A stretch of DNA of 64,000 nucleotides from Tanytarsus gracilentus. Taxonomy: Eukaryota; Arthropoda; Insecta; Diptera; Chironomidae. Each line of letters begins with the position of its first letter. The first letter of the stretch is position 1. The DNA lies in the NCBI GenBank assembly GCA_038502055.1, contig JAXRKN010000042.1, forward strand, positions 248,001 to 312,000, given 5' to 3'. The notes beneath the pieces were generated by a model, which ran no database searches, was not told the DNA's origin, and was given only the letters and a program-made list of their open reading frames with translations. The position numbers and the translations under genes are program-made. Shown here piece by piece: positions 1-15,400 of this stretch.

Positions 1-3000
1 ATCAGTTTTAAATTAGAAAAAAATTCTCTCACGTTTAGATTTTTTTCTCTAACTGAAAGAATTTCCATAAAATTCATTATGCAATGGTTTGATGATCGAT
101 TCACGTTGTGCATTAACCTCAAATGTTTTTTTGTGAACGCTTGAATTCTTCGACTTACTTCTAAAATGCTCTTTTGATGTTCCAATTTTAAATCTAATGT
201 CAGCTATGCGGTACAATGCACCGCCGCAAGGTCAAAACTAAATTAATTTTATTCTGTTCGCGTCACTTCTTTTAAGTTTCATCGTTGTGACCCACAAAAA
301 TTTAATTTTTTACATGCAATTTTTTCAAAGTTAATTTTTCGGGCCCATGAACTTGAGTTATGCATAAGATTGCCTCATGAAGATATCAAAAGAGATATAA
401 TTATAGAAATGATGATCATCAAGATGATGAGCGATGTAATTGCTTAAAAATATTGCACGAAAACAACAGCGTGTGAATAATATCGGCCGCACACCCATGC
501 AAGAATCGTGATGAAATGAAAAATAACAATTTTCATCTTTCAATCTCATCGGGAGACTTCCTGTCGCGTTAGAAAAGAGATTTTAACATTTAACTTGATC
601 TAACACAGCGGTCGGGCATCAACAAGAACATTGTTCCCACTTTTAGAATCGATGGCACGAATGCGTTATTTATCAATATGTATCTCCATAATAGCTTGAT
701 TAATTATTTATCTAGGCCAAAGGTAAACAAATCCACATTCGCTATCCACACACGCATTAATCATCGAAATTCTTTCCCGCTCATATTTAGCTGAGTGTAT
801 TTGAGGAGAGTCAAGGGATGAAATTTTTCATGCATTATTAAAAATGTTTGAAATAATTTTTAACGGAAATTTTAGATTTGAATTTTTTTCTGGATTTGTT
901 AAATTAAAATTTTTTTCGGACCTTGAACACTTTTCGCTTCCCATCGATCTTTCCCATTGAACCATAAAAATAGAAATTGCGGTGTTCAAAAAAATGCTCA
1001 CGGGTTAGCTCAGCAAAACTCGCCCTGCAACTTTTACTTTCCTCAATCATCATCTGCGAAAGAATTTCGCTGCCATAAGGTCGACGGTGAAAATAATAAA
1101 GCAATAATTTTCTCTTCTCTGTTCGAGGTGTAGACTGCACACCCAAAAAATCGTTCAAGTAACTCCAAAGTGGATTGACTCGATAACATCTGAATTAGAT
1201 ATGTATAGAAAATGTGTCAAGCGATCGAAATACTTTGCATTATTAATTTACGACTTTATTTCTTTGCGCCGCACGAGGTGTCCAAAAAACAGACTTAAAA
1301 GAACGGAGTCAGTTGGTAAAAGAGAGAGGAAGAAGAAGTAGAAACGGTTAATTGGAAGTTCGAAGCAATTGTCCGAGTGAAATGAAGGAAGTAGGTGTGA
1401 TGTGGACACGCGGGAAAGAACGTTGGCAGTTGCTGTGCAGGAAATCACTCATTTAGCAACTAAAACAACCGATCGACTCATGTCATAACACAAATCTACA
1501 GTTGTTTACAATTCGCATCGAACTGACCAATGAACTTCTCAATGTTCGAGTGTGAAAAATGAGTGAAGAGAAAATTAAACTTCACAAAAGTGTGTTAATT
1601 AGTTTGACGACAGCAAATATTTGAATGAAATCTTTCATTATTCGCGAAGCGTACTTAAGACAACGTTTAAGTTTTATTTTTTTATTGATATATTCTGGGA
1701 ATAATTTTGTTGAAAAAAATGGGAGTGTGAGAGGGGAGAGAAACTCATTTTTAAATTTAATTTGTGATTTTGCGAACCTTTAAATTCGTCCATTGACCCT
1801 CTTCAACCAGATTCTCAAAAATTCCACCTAATTTTCTCTCATCAAATTTTTAACATCTTTCATTCAAACAAAAAATCTATTTTTACGACTTTTCTAACAT
1901 AATCTTTTAATTGAAATATGATGCATCTAAATTACATTATAATGAAATTAAGAGCCACTGCCAAAAATTATTTTTACTCTTCTTCCATTTGACCCAGACG
2001 CTCTCGAAACCCAAATTTTAGCGTCAAAAAAGAAGAAGAGGGAAATGGACATTAATGAAATCATCTTTGGTATACACTGATAAGTGACAACGCATAAAAG
2101 ACTAGAAAATTATGTCACTTTAAGTGATAAAAAACTTATCACAAAATACATTCAATTACTTTTTACAGCTGTTTCAATTGACTTTAGTTATTTTTTAGGG
2201 AAGAGAATAGAAAATTTTTAATGTCTGCATGACCCATTTTAGAACTCACTATAGGCACTTAATTCATCAAATTTAATTAAGTCTTTCATTTGGGTAATTA
2301 GAGAAACGTTTAGAGAAGAAAAGAATAAATTTTTGAGAGGAAGTTTGGCATTAACTTGATAAAATCAGATAACTCATTATGAATTTTTATAAAGCGATTT
2401 TTAAAGACTTCATTGAATCGCCAGCAGATTCTGCGCACTGTATCTTCTCATAAATATAGAATTACTCGAGTAATTGATGTTTTTTCAATTCATATACAGA
2501 AAAAAAATCTTTCTTTTCATTTCATTGAAGCATGAATTTCTCTCTCTCCAGAATAGCTAACAGAAAATGAGAAAAAGTACAATGAGAATTTTTCAGACAT
2601 AACTGGATATTTTATCTCCGTATAGATTTCCGATCGGCCGGCACTCTAATGACACATGAAGACTCTGTCAATTAGTCAATGTAAAACTCTATAGTCACGT
2701 GAGAGTGGGAGAAAAAAAATGTGTGACTTGAAAATTATGAAAACAATAAGTGAATTATCTTTAATGATGACTCATCCTACACACAGCAGCAGCATGAGTG
2801 ACGCAATTGATGAGACTGCAATACATAAAAACATTCTGACACTCACAGCACATCCATTTCCATAGAGAGACATGCTCAAATGCGTCACCATGACAACTAG
2901 TTTGTATACAGTCAGCAGACGATATTTTATGAATGCGCAAAATTCAAAAAAATTAAAGATTTTCTATTAGTTAAATTCAAAAAATTTAACATCTATTAAA

Positions 3001-6000
3001 TTTTTACAGCCTAATAAAATATAAATTTTCAAAATAATTCTTTAATATTTACAAACCCTCAATTTGGTGTCAATCAAATCACAAAATGTTAATCCATCTC
3101 AAATTCCCTCAAACCACTTAAAGCACCCGAAATTCGATCCACTCTGCTAAATTCATTTGTCCATAATAGCACGTGTGTCAACAGTATTGAAATGAATTAT
3201 GCACCGCCACTAAACAATGGAATTGCCGGTTTTTCGGATTCAAATTGAATTTGCAAAGAGAGAAAATCAATTTTCGAGTTATTTTTAGACTGCGTTATGG
3301 GTGAAAATCCTCTCACTCAACAATGCAAATGTGGGAGTGAATGAAATCCCTCAAGCGTAAGAAGATGAACATGTTCAATCCTTCTTCTACTTTGAATTCA
3401 TGTGGGCACTCAATTTCATGAAAGAAACTCATTTTGGAGGATTAAAATAATTGAGAACAAAAAAAGATTTTTATTTCTTCATTGTCAGTGGAGAATTTTC
3501 CCACTTTTAAAGAGAGTGAGAGGAAATCTAAAATTAGGAAATAAGTGTGCGGAGTGAGTGCCGATAATAAAATTTAAATGCGGCGTCTGAAAATAGTTTT
3601 TCCTTTTCAATGCTAAGTAAGCTATGTAAATTTCTTTAGTTTTCTTTAATGCCGACTGTGTGACAATCGAAATATTTTTGAAGGGTGTTGAAGAGATTAA
3701 AAAAATTAATTTTAACCACAAGGATTTAAACTTTTTAAGATTTAAAAATTTGAATCTAAAAATCTCGTTTAAATTTACGAAAAACTAAAATCATTGAAAT
3801 TCAACCCACCGCGTGTGTCTCCTCTTAAAATCTCTTTCACATAATCTCGACAAAATCTCAGCAGCATACGAAAACATCACGAGGGAGTTCCATGTGAACG
3901 AAAAAAAAACTGATTGGAACGTGATGATACATTAATTCGAATGAAAGTGACTTTTTGTCATAGGCTTGCGAGACACCCACATCTATTGAGTTTTTCGTAA
4001 GCATTATTAATTTCCAAAAATGGATTAGAGATAATATTTTGACTTTTTTCATTATGTCGACAAGATAATTGCGATGTGTTTAACAAATTTTAATTGACCA
4101 GCATAAAAACTGGAAGTTGACCTAATTACAATGTCTAATGCATGTGTCGCCACAATTCTAATGACAATGATGATATTATGCGGTCATTACACTTCCCAAC
4201 ATTAAGTTGTGAGACCACAATGGAGTGCTACGTAGCATAATGAAGTTGAAGTGCGATTAAACGGGAGCTGAAAGGTCTTTTAATAATCATCATCATTTTC
4301 ATTGTTAATATTCGATCATTAATCACTCTCCACTCTCGAAAGGCATTGGGCATAACAATCAATTTGCATACAATCACGAATTTGTTCAATAAATGGAAGA
4401 AAAATAATCAAATGAAAGTTCAATGATGATCAATTTGCGATATTTTATGGACAGAGAAAAATTAAGTAATGACGCAACGTGATATCGCGACTACTACCAA
4501 TAATAATCATTCACGAATGCAAATGTTTGATTTTGAAGTAACAAAAATATTGACATTGGCAATAATATAGAAGTTTTTTTAGTCGATTGGCGCCAATTGA
4601 GGATTTTGCATCGATAAAATTTGAAGGGAAAAACAGTTTAATTTTTTGAATTTATGAGATCTCAATTGGGTTTGTCGTGCTACAAAATTTAAGTTAAATC
4701 TCTAAATTTTTAACTCAAGTTCAATTTTTGAACTTAAAATTTAAAATCTTCAAAAAACGTTAAAAAAACATTGTACTTTTAAATTACTAATTTTATTACA
4801 GGTTCAATTTTTGAACTTAAAACTTAACAACATTATAAATCCTTGAAATGTGTTAAATCTAATTAAAAGTTTTTAATACACAATTTATCACACTTCAACA
4901 ATTACACTTGACAACAATAACGATTTATGTTTTTATGATACACAAATTGCGCATAAAATTTAAATGTAAAGCCATGAAAATGATTTCTTTAAAAAAATCC
5001 TTTCTAAATTTTAAATGTACACACGACAATACATTAGTGACCTTTCATTACTCAATTATCTTTGATATTTTCAATTATAGCCATACATGTGCACCTCTTA
5101 AAATTTTACAATGTTCAGTAATCTCGAAGACATCATCATAGCATGTGAGAAAAGTGTTTTTACTCGACATGGGAGAGTCATGACACTCGGTGAATATTAT
5201 ATGACCATCTGGCAATTTCTCACAATGACTTAGAAATTCCATTTCGATTTTCTCTCCTTCATTCTAATCAAACTCATTCAAAATATATATAACGGATCTG
5301 ATCAATTGAACGCCTTTTGATTTTCATCAATCGAATTCTCGAAATGTTTCTCGATTGTTGCTCGAGATGGAAAAAGTTTTTGTACGAAATTAAGAGAAAT
5401 ATTCTAAGATTCAATTATTGTTAGTTCATTTATTCGGAAGTGAATTGATTGAGAATTTTTATGAAAGGGAGTGAAATGAATGAAGGGTGACGGCTGACCA
5501 CCTACAATATTATGTCGTGCCTCAAGGCCATTCTCATTTGAATTTTATTATAGCCTAAAGTGATTTCTGCCACTTAATGGTACATTATTCGGGGTTACGA
5601 CATGCTAGTGTCGCTAATAAAGAAAATCGTGTAAGCGCTCGAGAAAATTTGTGCGATTATTTTGGAATTTCCATCGCAATTGATTAAGTTTCGTAATCAA
5701 GGATTTCTTAACACATTAAACTAATCATAATTTGTATAACGCGAAAACTTTGGAATTTATTAAAATTTAATTAACAAAAATTCGTCATTTTAAGATTTAT
5801 CGCAAGAAATTCATCAAAAACTTTAATAATTATTTTCCCATGACGTCGTCGGCTGATGATGATGAACACGAAATGAATTTTGAAAATATTATATGCGAAG
5901 TTGAATGGCATCTCGTGAGAAGTTTATGGAAGAGACACACAAACACACATAAGGAAGAGTTTTATTCTTCGATTTATGAGCTCTTCTGTTCGTTAGATGC

Positions 6001-6258
6001 TTTTAGTAGCTGTACACTCAGATAGAGCTGATTATTATTGTAGAACAATGCGAAATTATGTCTCTCGAGGCATAGACACGATTGTGCGAGAAGCTCTTTA
6101 ATTATCATAAATCGTTAAACATGAGCGGGAATTCTCATCATGAATGGCTTGTAGTAGGAAATTGAAATTCCTCTTCTCACAACTTCTTTTTTGAGGATGT
6201 TAATCGATTAAATTCGAATTTTGTAATAATTTTTTTCTCGTTCTCTTTTTATTCACAG
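1..6258. other. Upstream non-coding DNA, no gene recognised
   Basis: A+T-rich sequence upstream of the first raskol coding exon. Short open frames occur on both strands (for example 904-1158 and 1248-1448 minus, 5840-6025 plus) but none has a recognisable motif, codon pattern or splice context. It contains two copies of the dispersed quasi-palindrome (4717-4735 and 4801-4818). It may hold the raskol promoter and untranslated first exon, because a good splice acceptor (pyrimidine tract then CAG at 6256-6258) precedes the coding start, but no donor could be assigned. Confidence 0.5.
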
Positions 6259-6462
6259 ATTATTGCTGTAGATGGGGATTTTGTGAAGAAAAAACTCGCC
6301 AAAACTGTAAAAAAATAATTCTATAGGATTTTTTTTGGCGAAGGTGAATGAAAAAAATTAAGAAGTGAGAAATTATGGAACTATCACGAGGAAGCAGTGT
6401 CAGCGGCAGTCGATCTAACTTTCCCTTTCCAAGTCGGGTTGAAGGCTTCTTGGACTGTTGCG
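6259..6462 (+). CDS. raskol: raskol 5' exon with start codon (long PH-containing form)
   Basis: A strong acceptor (long pyrimidine tract, then TTCACAG) ends at 6258. About 116 bases of untranslated leader follow, then an ATG at 6375 with an in-frame TGA a few codons upstream. The coding part is 29 codons plus one base, ending DCC before a consensus GTGAGT donor at 6463. The protein MELSRGSSVSG...PFPSRVEGFLDCC is serine-rich and leads into EPESEIQPCSSLIWYPFYCV of the exon at 26980 in the same phase. The link crosses 20.5 kb, so it rests on phase and on continuity into the PH strand. Confidence 0.7.
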
Positions 6463-9400
6463 GTGAGTCTTTTTATTTAATTTATTTCAAACGCGGCGTG
6501 TAAAGAAAAATTTCGTCAACAACAAAAGTTTCAAGGTTACAAAGAAGTATTTGATGATAATCAAATTTAACGGACATAATTTAAGAATTTTTGATAAAAC
6601 TATGAAAATACTTTTTTAAAATTGAATTAAATTCCTGAAACTTTTTCAATCCAGGAAATTAATTTAAACTCAAATTAAAAAATTTTGTAATATTTTACTA
6701 GCAAAAAAATCTCCAAAAATTCATTCATTAAAATTGCGAAAATCCACTTAAGTCATTCCAAAACTCATCCCACATATTAATGCAAAAAAAAATCAAGTTT
6801 TGAAATTTTAACAAACAAAACATTTGACAATAAGTGAATTACTAAAACTTAGGCCGAAAAAAAACTGAAAAGAAATTGTGTGACTTAATGTTCGTGCACA
6901 TGTTTTGCAATGTCATATATTTTTCGTTTTGAACGATTTTGTCACGATTTAGAAGATAATTTGAGCTATAAGCTTTAAAAACTCTCTTTCATTGCCTCAA
7001 TGATGACGCTTCATCGCACATACGGTTTTTAATCAAACTTAATCGTCTCTAAGAGCAATCTTTTCACTATAATTAAGTTGCGAAATATCGACAAACATTA
7101 GCAGCATGAGCAGAGCTATGAATGGAAATATAAAACGCTTAACCGGCATCAAAAATGTGTTTGTGACTGTAATAAGAAGAAATAAATAATGATTTTTAAG
7201 GTACGTTGGAAATATTTTCACGATTCTCACTTTTGTTATACATTTTTTTCGTGCTATGCCTCGCATACTTTGAATTTCATAGTTCATAGACGATTTCATG
7301 AAAAAAAAACAACTAATCGATAGAAAGAGAAGAATTTTTAAATCTTTTTCTCATAAAACATTTTACGTAATTATTATTCAACATTTTACTTGTAAAGAAA
7401 TGATAGAGAACATCTGCTTGGTGAATGTCGGGCGTGAAAAGTCGAAAAATGATTTGAATTTAAAATGAAACAATTTTTGTTGAGGTGTGAAAAATTTTAA
7501 ACAGATTTAAATTTTAGAATGTTGCAAAAATAATTTTTAGGTACAAATTACGAAATAAAATTGTTCGAATTTTTTGAATCAAAAAATTAGAAGTTCAAAA
7601 ATTGAATCAAATTGAATACAAAATTTTCAACTAATAAAGTTCAAAATTGGAATCTTAAAGCTTAGCAAAAAGCCTCAACATACAAACTTCTTCTTATCAT
7701 TTTCTAATCATAAACTAAACTTTAAATGTTTATTGCATTCAAACAAAACTTTGCCGAATCTCGAAATAATTACAAAGCAAAACTGCCGATAATTAAACCA
7801 AATATTCGCATGGCGGCTTTAATAACATGAAAGAGATTATGTGGTAAACTAGTGAAACGAAAAGGAATTCACGACACTTTCCGCAATGATTAAAAACAAG
7901 AAGTCATGCATTGACTACGGAATCGAATGTGAGAGCAAGAGAGAAAATAACTTTTTCCCATATTGAACTTGCCAGTCGACGACAATCAACCAGCGCTGCC
8001 TAGCATTTCTCCGCATAATTAATTGAGTGAGTTGAGTGAACCTTCCATGATGGATATTTTGATAAAAAGAAATTGACAGAGGAAATGAAAGAGTTAATTT
8101 ATGCTTCCACATGCACTCGGATTTTTAGGGGATTGCAAGTGATGCAGGAATATTAATTTCACTCATATACAAAAAATTGAAATGCTTCCTGCTTTCGAAG
8201 ATGTCATCCCAAAAATGTCTTCAATTATTTAAATTTTTGAATTCATTAAAATATTGCCTTATTTTGAAAGAGGAAATTTGGCACTATTAATTTTGGATTG
8301 CTTTATGATTTTTAGAGAGATGTTAAAATGTCGTGAAGGGAATCGCCATAAATTTTAAGTGTATTGTGAAACCAATATGGAAATTTTTGAAAGCATTATG
8401 AAAATGATTTCCTTTAAAAGTTAAAAATTTAAATTTAAATCATGATTTTTAAAAATGAACCTCTCACTAACGGTTGAATAAAATTTAAATAAAAGATTTT
8501 TTAAAAATTGTGTCTTTGCTTAAAAATAATTACCAAAGACACAAATTTTGTTAACCTAAATTTTTATATTTTATTTAAACGTTATTAAAAAGTAAATTTT
8601 TCAAAAATATGTTTCAAGTCAAAATTTCAATTTTTAAATCAAAATCTACTAAAACCAATCAATAAACATTAAAAATTGCATTAAAATTCTTATGCTCAAA
8701 TTTTAGGTTAATATCGAAAATTTTATAATCAATCTCAAGCTAAAAATTGATCAAACATCTCACACGCGTTTTCGTATTCAAATTGATGTCGCTCATAAAA
8801 TTCCTTAAGTCACGTGAAAGTTTTTCTATCACAAGACGACATTTGCCTTGGTGATATCGATCTCTTCCGAATAACTTCCACATTTCTCATTCTCACCATT
8901 TCTTACTATGCGATGACCGCATTCGACACATCCAATTTTATCTATTGTTGAACTCTCATGATAAAAATAACAAAGAAAAATTTCTTTTTGATCAGCTGAG
9001 AGATTTTTTTCTCTCCTCAATGCATGTATCGATGAGCAAAGTGTGTATGCATATGGGAAAATATTTAGGTCAGCGGAGAGGGAAGAAGTAAAATTGGAGA
9101 ATTGTAAATAAACAAGCTCTTTTATTTTCGTCGAAATTAACATAAACTAAGACTCGTATTTTGCTGTTATCTCTAGAGATGTTCGAGTATTTTCGACAAT
9201 AAGTTCAATACGCTGTTTGAGGATGGTCTTGTAAAAGTTTTTTTTATGAAAGTGATAATTTATGCAAATGCGTGATATAAACATGAGTGTTGTCTGTATT
9301 AACATTTCATTGCTCGAGCATGCTCTAAAAAATGTATAAATGCAGCATACAAAGTCTTATCGTGTGTGAAGGAAATTCTTAGGAAGCTTAGTTGAAGATA

Positions 9401-12400
9401 AATTGAATAAATTATGGTATTAAAAAAAATTATGAGTCATTTTATTGTATGCTGGATATAAATGCATTAAATTTTATGTTGAACAAAAAATATTCAAGTT
9501 TAAATGAAGATTTATTGAATTTATTTGACTTAAAAAAATTAAAGGTTCGAATCCTTAACTTTGCTCTCAAATATTGGTACCGCCTTTTCATTTTTTTAAG
9601 TTTCAAAAATATTTTTTAATATTGCACACATCCATCCATCATAGCCCAATTATAATTAAACTCGAGCTCATTCAATTAAAGCAATGTGCAACAAATTGAT
9701 AACATTTTTGTATGGTAATTAAAAATAAATCGATTACATGATGTACGAACTGTAATTAACTTGAAAACTGAACTTGAATATTGTTATTTTTTACATTGTT
9801 AAGCTGAGAACTTTAAAAATTAATTATTTCATGGTTCATTCGAGCGACTTTTGACATATTCATAAAAACACTCCAAAGAAAATGAAATAATCAATTTTAA
9901 TTGTCTGACATATTCAGAACGACACAAAAAGAAGAAAAATTCTCAATTCGGCATGAATTAATTAAAGTGTGGTCTTCTGTCTGACAGTTTTACTCCAATT
10001 TATAATTTTCTTTATCATCTCTAATTGAATAATTTTGGGTTAGAAAATAATTATCTCATTACAAAGTTTATTTTTTTCTCTGCGGTTTTTCAACCTTCAA
10101 CTTTATAGTAAAAAAAGGCTCTGCTTATTCGACTGAAGCGTAATCGAGTTAAACGCCGATCATCTTTCAAATTATGCGAAATTAGAGTTAGCGTAGAGGC
10201 ACGAAGTATAGCGAAAACGGTAGTGAAGCGCGGAGAATCATTATCGACTATTTTTGCGAGAGCGTAGGCATCAATAATTGATCCATCTTTTAACGTTCTC
10301 GGTGGTGTTTATGGAGAGAAATAGGAATGGCTTGGGAGAGTCTGAAATGAGTTGTTTTAAGAGTGTTAAAGATAAATTCAATTATTAGTAAAGAATTGAA
10401 AATAAAAATTTGAAAAAGATTCATAATTAAAGGTTCGAATCCTAAATTTGCAAATAAAAATTGTTGTGTTAATTTATCTATTTTTTTAAATTTTTTTTTT
10501 CTAATTAATTTTAAAACTTTTAAAATGGATTACAAATTTATTTATTTATTTTTATCTCGCATGTCATAAATTTCACATCAAAACAATTGCAAGAAAAAAT
10601 TAATTAAATTTAATTCTACGAAAATGATTGAGCTGCATAATTGTAGTCGCTAAACTATAAAAGGCAATGACAACAATGAGTGCATATACATTTGTCTGCC
10701 TATTCATCGCGTCAACCTCCATCAATTACCGCCCTCCCTTCACTCAAAATCGCTTCTAGGCTCTCGATACACTCTCAAATTAAAAAAATGTTATTTTTTA
10801 TGACTTGACACACATTTCTATTTTTGCCTTTTTGAATGATTCATCAAAAACTATTTTTTTTGTGATTGAGAATTTGAGAGAAAGTGCAATTGCAATAAAC
10901 CTTTTTCGAGTCTCTCATGTGCGAATGACTCAATTTTCCTCATCGCGGTTTCGGGTGCCATACGAGACGCGACATTGTTGGACCTTAGAGATAAATATTT
11001 ACTCAATGCCACAATTTGAGATTCAATTTCTCGCATGAGTTGTGTTGCTTCACTTTTGCGGTTTTTATTACAGTAACTATATGAGATGTGTATGCCGTTG
11101 GTGTGCAATGTCAATTATCTTCCAATTTCCCACTGAGCTCTTCCTTATTTCGCTGCTGTTGCAATGAAAATCAATTTAATTTCTTCGAGTCAATCTCACA
11201 TGTGCGAGATGTTCGTTGAGATTTCCTTCTGCTTTCATTTCCCTTCTTTTTTCTGAGTAGGGTAGTCTGTAAGTTGAGTCACGTCTAAAGTTTAAGAATT
11301 TAATGATACCATGAAATTTAAAATTTTACTTCAGGAATTTTTTGAAATAAAAATCCTCAAATTTTCTCAAATTTTATTGTTACATAATTAACGGACAACC
11401 CCCTTAGATACATATGAATATAAACCCATTATAATCTAACGACCAGAGAAGAAGAAAATTAATACAAAGAAAATTGTTTTTGCTAAATTACAATAAGCAT
11501 TAATTTTACATTTCATGCGAATGCGCGGAGAGAATGAAAAAGGAGATTTTATGGTCAATTTGGATGATGTTTACGTGATGGAATGAGGAAGATCTGTGTG
11601 CTCTAGTTTTATTTGATTTTCATCATTAAAGTGTGAAATAAGGCAAAGTTCAGGGGTAAAAAACTAAATTGGATTTTTTTGCTATAAAGTGAAAGTAAAA
11701 TCGATGGCAGAAAATAAATTGGAGTTGAAGATTTTTTTCGGGTGCTTTATAGCGTGAAATTTTTACGTAATTTAAAGAATGTTGATTTAATTGATTTTTT
11801 ACCATGTTGGTCAAATACATTTTGTTTCTGTTTGTGGTTAAATTTGAATCAGGTAATAAAATAAAATATTTTTACAAATGAATATAAAAAATTTTTTAGA
11901 TCTTAATTTTTTTCTAAGACTTAAATTCATTTCCTTAATTTTCATTATCTCTAATCCTCTTCGTCATCAAACATCCCCAACATTTTCTGAAGATTTCCAT
12001 TAAGATAATTATCTCGTTTTTTTTGCGTTTTTGACTCGTTCAACTCCCTAAAGATTTCGTTCACAGATTCTAATGATGATGAATTTTTCGTTTAGAGATA
12101 AAAATTTCTCGTAAAGTGTTAGAGACGAGATAAAAGTGTCATTACATAAATCTCTCTTGTATCACCTCCCCCCATACATGGCGATTGCGTGTCGAGTAAT
12201 GATCAAAATCATAAATTTGTTGATTAACTTTTATGGATGGTCATAAAATGAAACTCGACTATTGCGTTGATTCAAGTCCAATGTAAAAAAGAAGCTTTTG
12301 TATTTTAATTAGGTGTTTGCGGCCATAAAAATTCATCCAGAACTTATAATCTCTAAAATCTCTCATACACATTGAGGAAATAGAGCGAAAGCAACAAGAA

Positions 12401-15400
12401 ATGATTTAGCAAAAAACGTTCGTTGACCTCATAAAAAATATATTGTCGATCATCAAAGACGTGAGGTTAAATTAGAATCCAAAAAAATTCACAGTTTAAC
12501 CGTTAGAAATTCCTTTCAGATACCTTTTTAATGTTGTCGATTATAATCATGATGGAGAGTAGACAAGCATCGAAATAATTTTTCTGCGCGACTTAATTAT
12601 GATTACCACCGGTCTCATGTATGAATGAGAAAGTATTATTTGTGTATCGCAATTTCAATCTTGACACTCTATCACTTCATTTTGATGTTAATGCGATATG
12701 ATTGTTACACGATGTTTAGCAAGTTTTTAGATAAAATATTGCGGATGGAGTGTCCGACTTTTGTTTTGGGTTTAATTTGATTTTTAATGACGTTTATAGG
12801 TTGAGACTTTAATGAATTTTAATAACAATATTTTAAAATTTCTTAAAAAAAGAATTAAATAAAAATTTAATAAAAAATGTTTTAAAAAATCCTTAAATGC
12901 GCTCAATCCACCCTCAAACTTTATTTTTATAAATTTCCAATTTCAACCTAATTTATTGATTAACGGTTTAATTTGTCGCATGAATAACAAAAAAATAATT
13001 TAATTGTGAAAGTGTAAATGGGTTAAATTGATTTCGTTTCCGTCACAATAAGCTAAAGTCGAGACACAAGTCACTAATTAACGATTCGATAATGGAGCTA
13101 ACAAAAATAAAAATTTCTAGCAATTCATTATGGCTAATTAAAGCGTTCAACGCTATCAATTGTTCTTCTATGGCGAGTTTGGAATTTTAGCGCACTGCTA
13201 AGTAGTTCAATTTAATTGCTCGCTTCGAGTACGTGGATAAAAAATTTAAAGACATGCTTTTAGTTTTTATACTTTTTTGGCATGCACTTAATGGGTCAAC
13301 TTTAAATTTATTGTCGCCCATTAACGACGAAATGGAGTTGTCAAAGGCAGCCATTGAATTTGCGCTGGGAATCTGCAAGCGACCATCTGTCAATTTTATT
13401 CAAATTAATCAAACGACAATTTTGGATGAAATGATAAAAATTGCATCGAAACAAATCGTGTCACTTCGAGTTGAGTCAGTCGAACGTCTCAATTATTTTC
13501 CATCAGCAAGACGAAATTGTAATATTTTCATAATTACGTCAACGAGTGATTTCAATCAAATTTACGACATTATCGACCCACAGCGCTTCAATTATCTCAA
13601 GCACTTTCTCATTGTCTCGCTAACTTACCTTCCACCCTCGCAAGTTGAGCGAATTTTTCAACTCTTATGGGTGAAATTCATCTTGAATGCGAATATTATT
13701 CAACGCGAGTCACGGCAAGTCGTTACCGTGACAACATTTTATCCATTTAAGGCTCACGCGTGCAATGACACAAAGCCCGTTGTCGTAAATTACTTCAAAG
13801 ATGGAAGATTTTCGAATGAAATTCGACATGCTGAAAAGTTGAGTGATTTAAAAAGTTGTCCGATAAAAATTGTCACAGCGACTCGATCTGAACCGTACAT
13901 AATTATTAAGAAGAGCGATGATGAAGTTGAGTTGAGAGGTCGTGACATAAAACTAGTTGAAGAACTCTCAAAGTTACTCAACTTTCGAATGGAACTTATA
14001 ATTCTCGAGGATAAAGGATTCATCCTTGAAAATGGCTCATCCGGGGGTCTTTTTAAATTTCTCGCAAATAAAAGTGCTGATCTTGCAGTCAATGATTTAT
14101 GGCTGACGAGACTGCGAAACAAATTTTTCGACACGACGACGCCATACTCTAGCGATGATTTAATTTTCGTAATTCCAGCGATGCCCGAATTGGGTGCACT
14201 TGCAAAATTTATCTATCCTTTTACGATTGACACGTGGATTGTGTTGATTGGATGCATTCTAAGTGGATATTTGGTGATAATGATTGTGAAAACTAAATCG
14301 AAGAGAATTCAAAATTTTATCTTTGGACTCGAAGTGAAAAATCAATTTTTAAATGTGTGGATTGCACTTTTAGGAACAACTCAAAAACCATTGCCGGGGA
14401 GAAATTTTGCAAGATTTATTCTGATGAATTTTTTACTGATGTCATTAGTCATTAGAACAGCATATCAAGGTGCAATGTATCAGTACATGAGAAATGATTA
14501 CAAGCAAAAAGAACCGCAAAGCATTGATGATTTGTTGAGGCTTGACTACAATTTTTATGTGCTTGCAATCAACATGGATTTGTTTAGTCAGTTTGACTAT
14601 CTTCAAAAGAGGTATTTGAAAAAAATTTGATTGTATTTTAAAACAAACTTTAGGGTAGAGCTCTTAAATTTGTAGTGAACCTAAATTTGACCTACAGTTC
14701 TTATAAAGACAATGTACGACTTCCAAAACCATTAATATTATAAAGTTATTTCTTTCTCTTCAAGTATAACCGTTGTCAGCGCTAAAAAACGCGAGGAAGG
14801 TCTGAACTCAACCCATGATCCGTCCTTCAAAAATGTGATTGCGATTTCAAAAAATTCAATTATTTATCAAAATCAGCTCAATATTGGAAAGAAGCAGCTT
14901 AAAATCTGTAAAGAACGACTTTTATCAATTCCAACGGTCATTTATGCTCCTAGAGATTCATTTTTAATAAGCGCTTTAAATGAGAAAATAATTCAAATCA
15001 AATCAGCGGGTTTAATTGACTTTTGGTTGTCACAAGACATTGATGAAAAATTTAAAAATTTAAAAACTTCATTAGAACCAAAAGAACTCACTTTAGATCA
15101 CTTATCAGGTTGCTTTTATATGTTAATTATTGGATACTTTGTGTCATTGATTGTGTTATTATTTGAGTTAATTAGAAATTGGATTGAAATGATGAGAAGA
15201 CAGTTGAAAAAATTTATGTACTTAAATTAATATGATGAGACTGATGTTCTTAACCCTAGAATATTTCTATGTTATAAACACTTTTGTGAAACCGTGATAG
15301 GGGTCAATAATAAATTAAGACCCTCAAGAATTTTGACATTATTTTCTCTAATTATAATTTCATTTTAGTTTTTCGTGAAAATTCTTAAAAGCACAAAAAA

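Noticed and set aside
8829..9143. 104-codon minus-strand open frame
   Set aside because: No recognised motif apart from one CxxC, no splice or promoter context, and composition like the surrounding intron.
9538..9560. GGTTCGAATCC motifs (9543, 10432, 21419) resembling a tRNA B box
   Set aside because: No A box, no acceptor or anticodon stem and no cloverleaf can be drawn at any of the three sites; the motif is a short palindromic sequence in A+T-rich DNA.
13790..14134. 114-codon minus frame inside receptor 1
   Set aside because: Antisense shadow of the ligand-binding region of the receptor.
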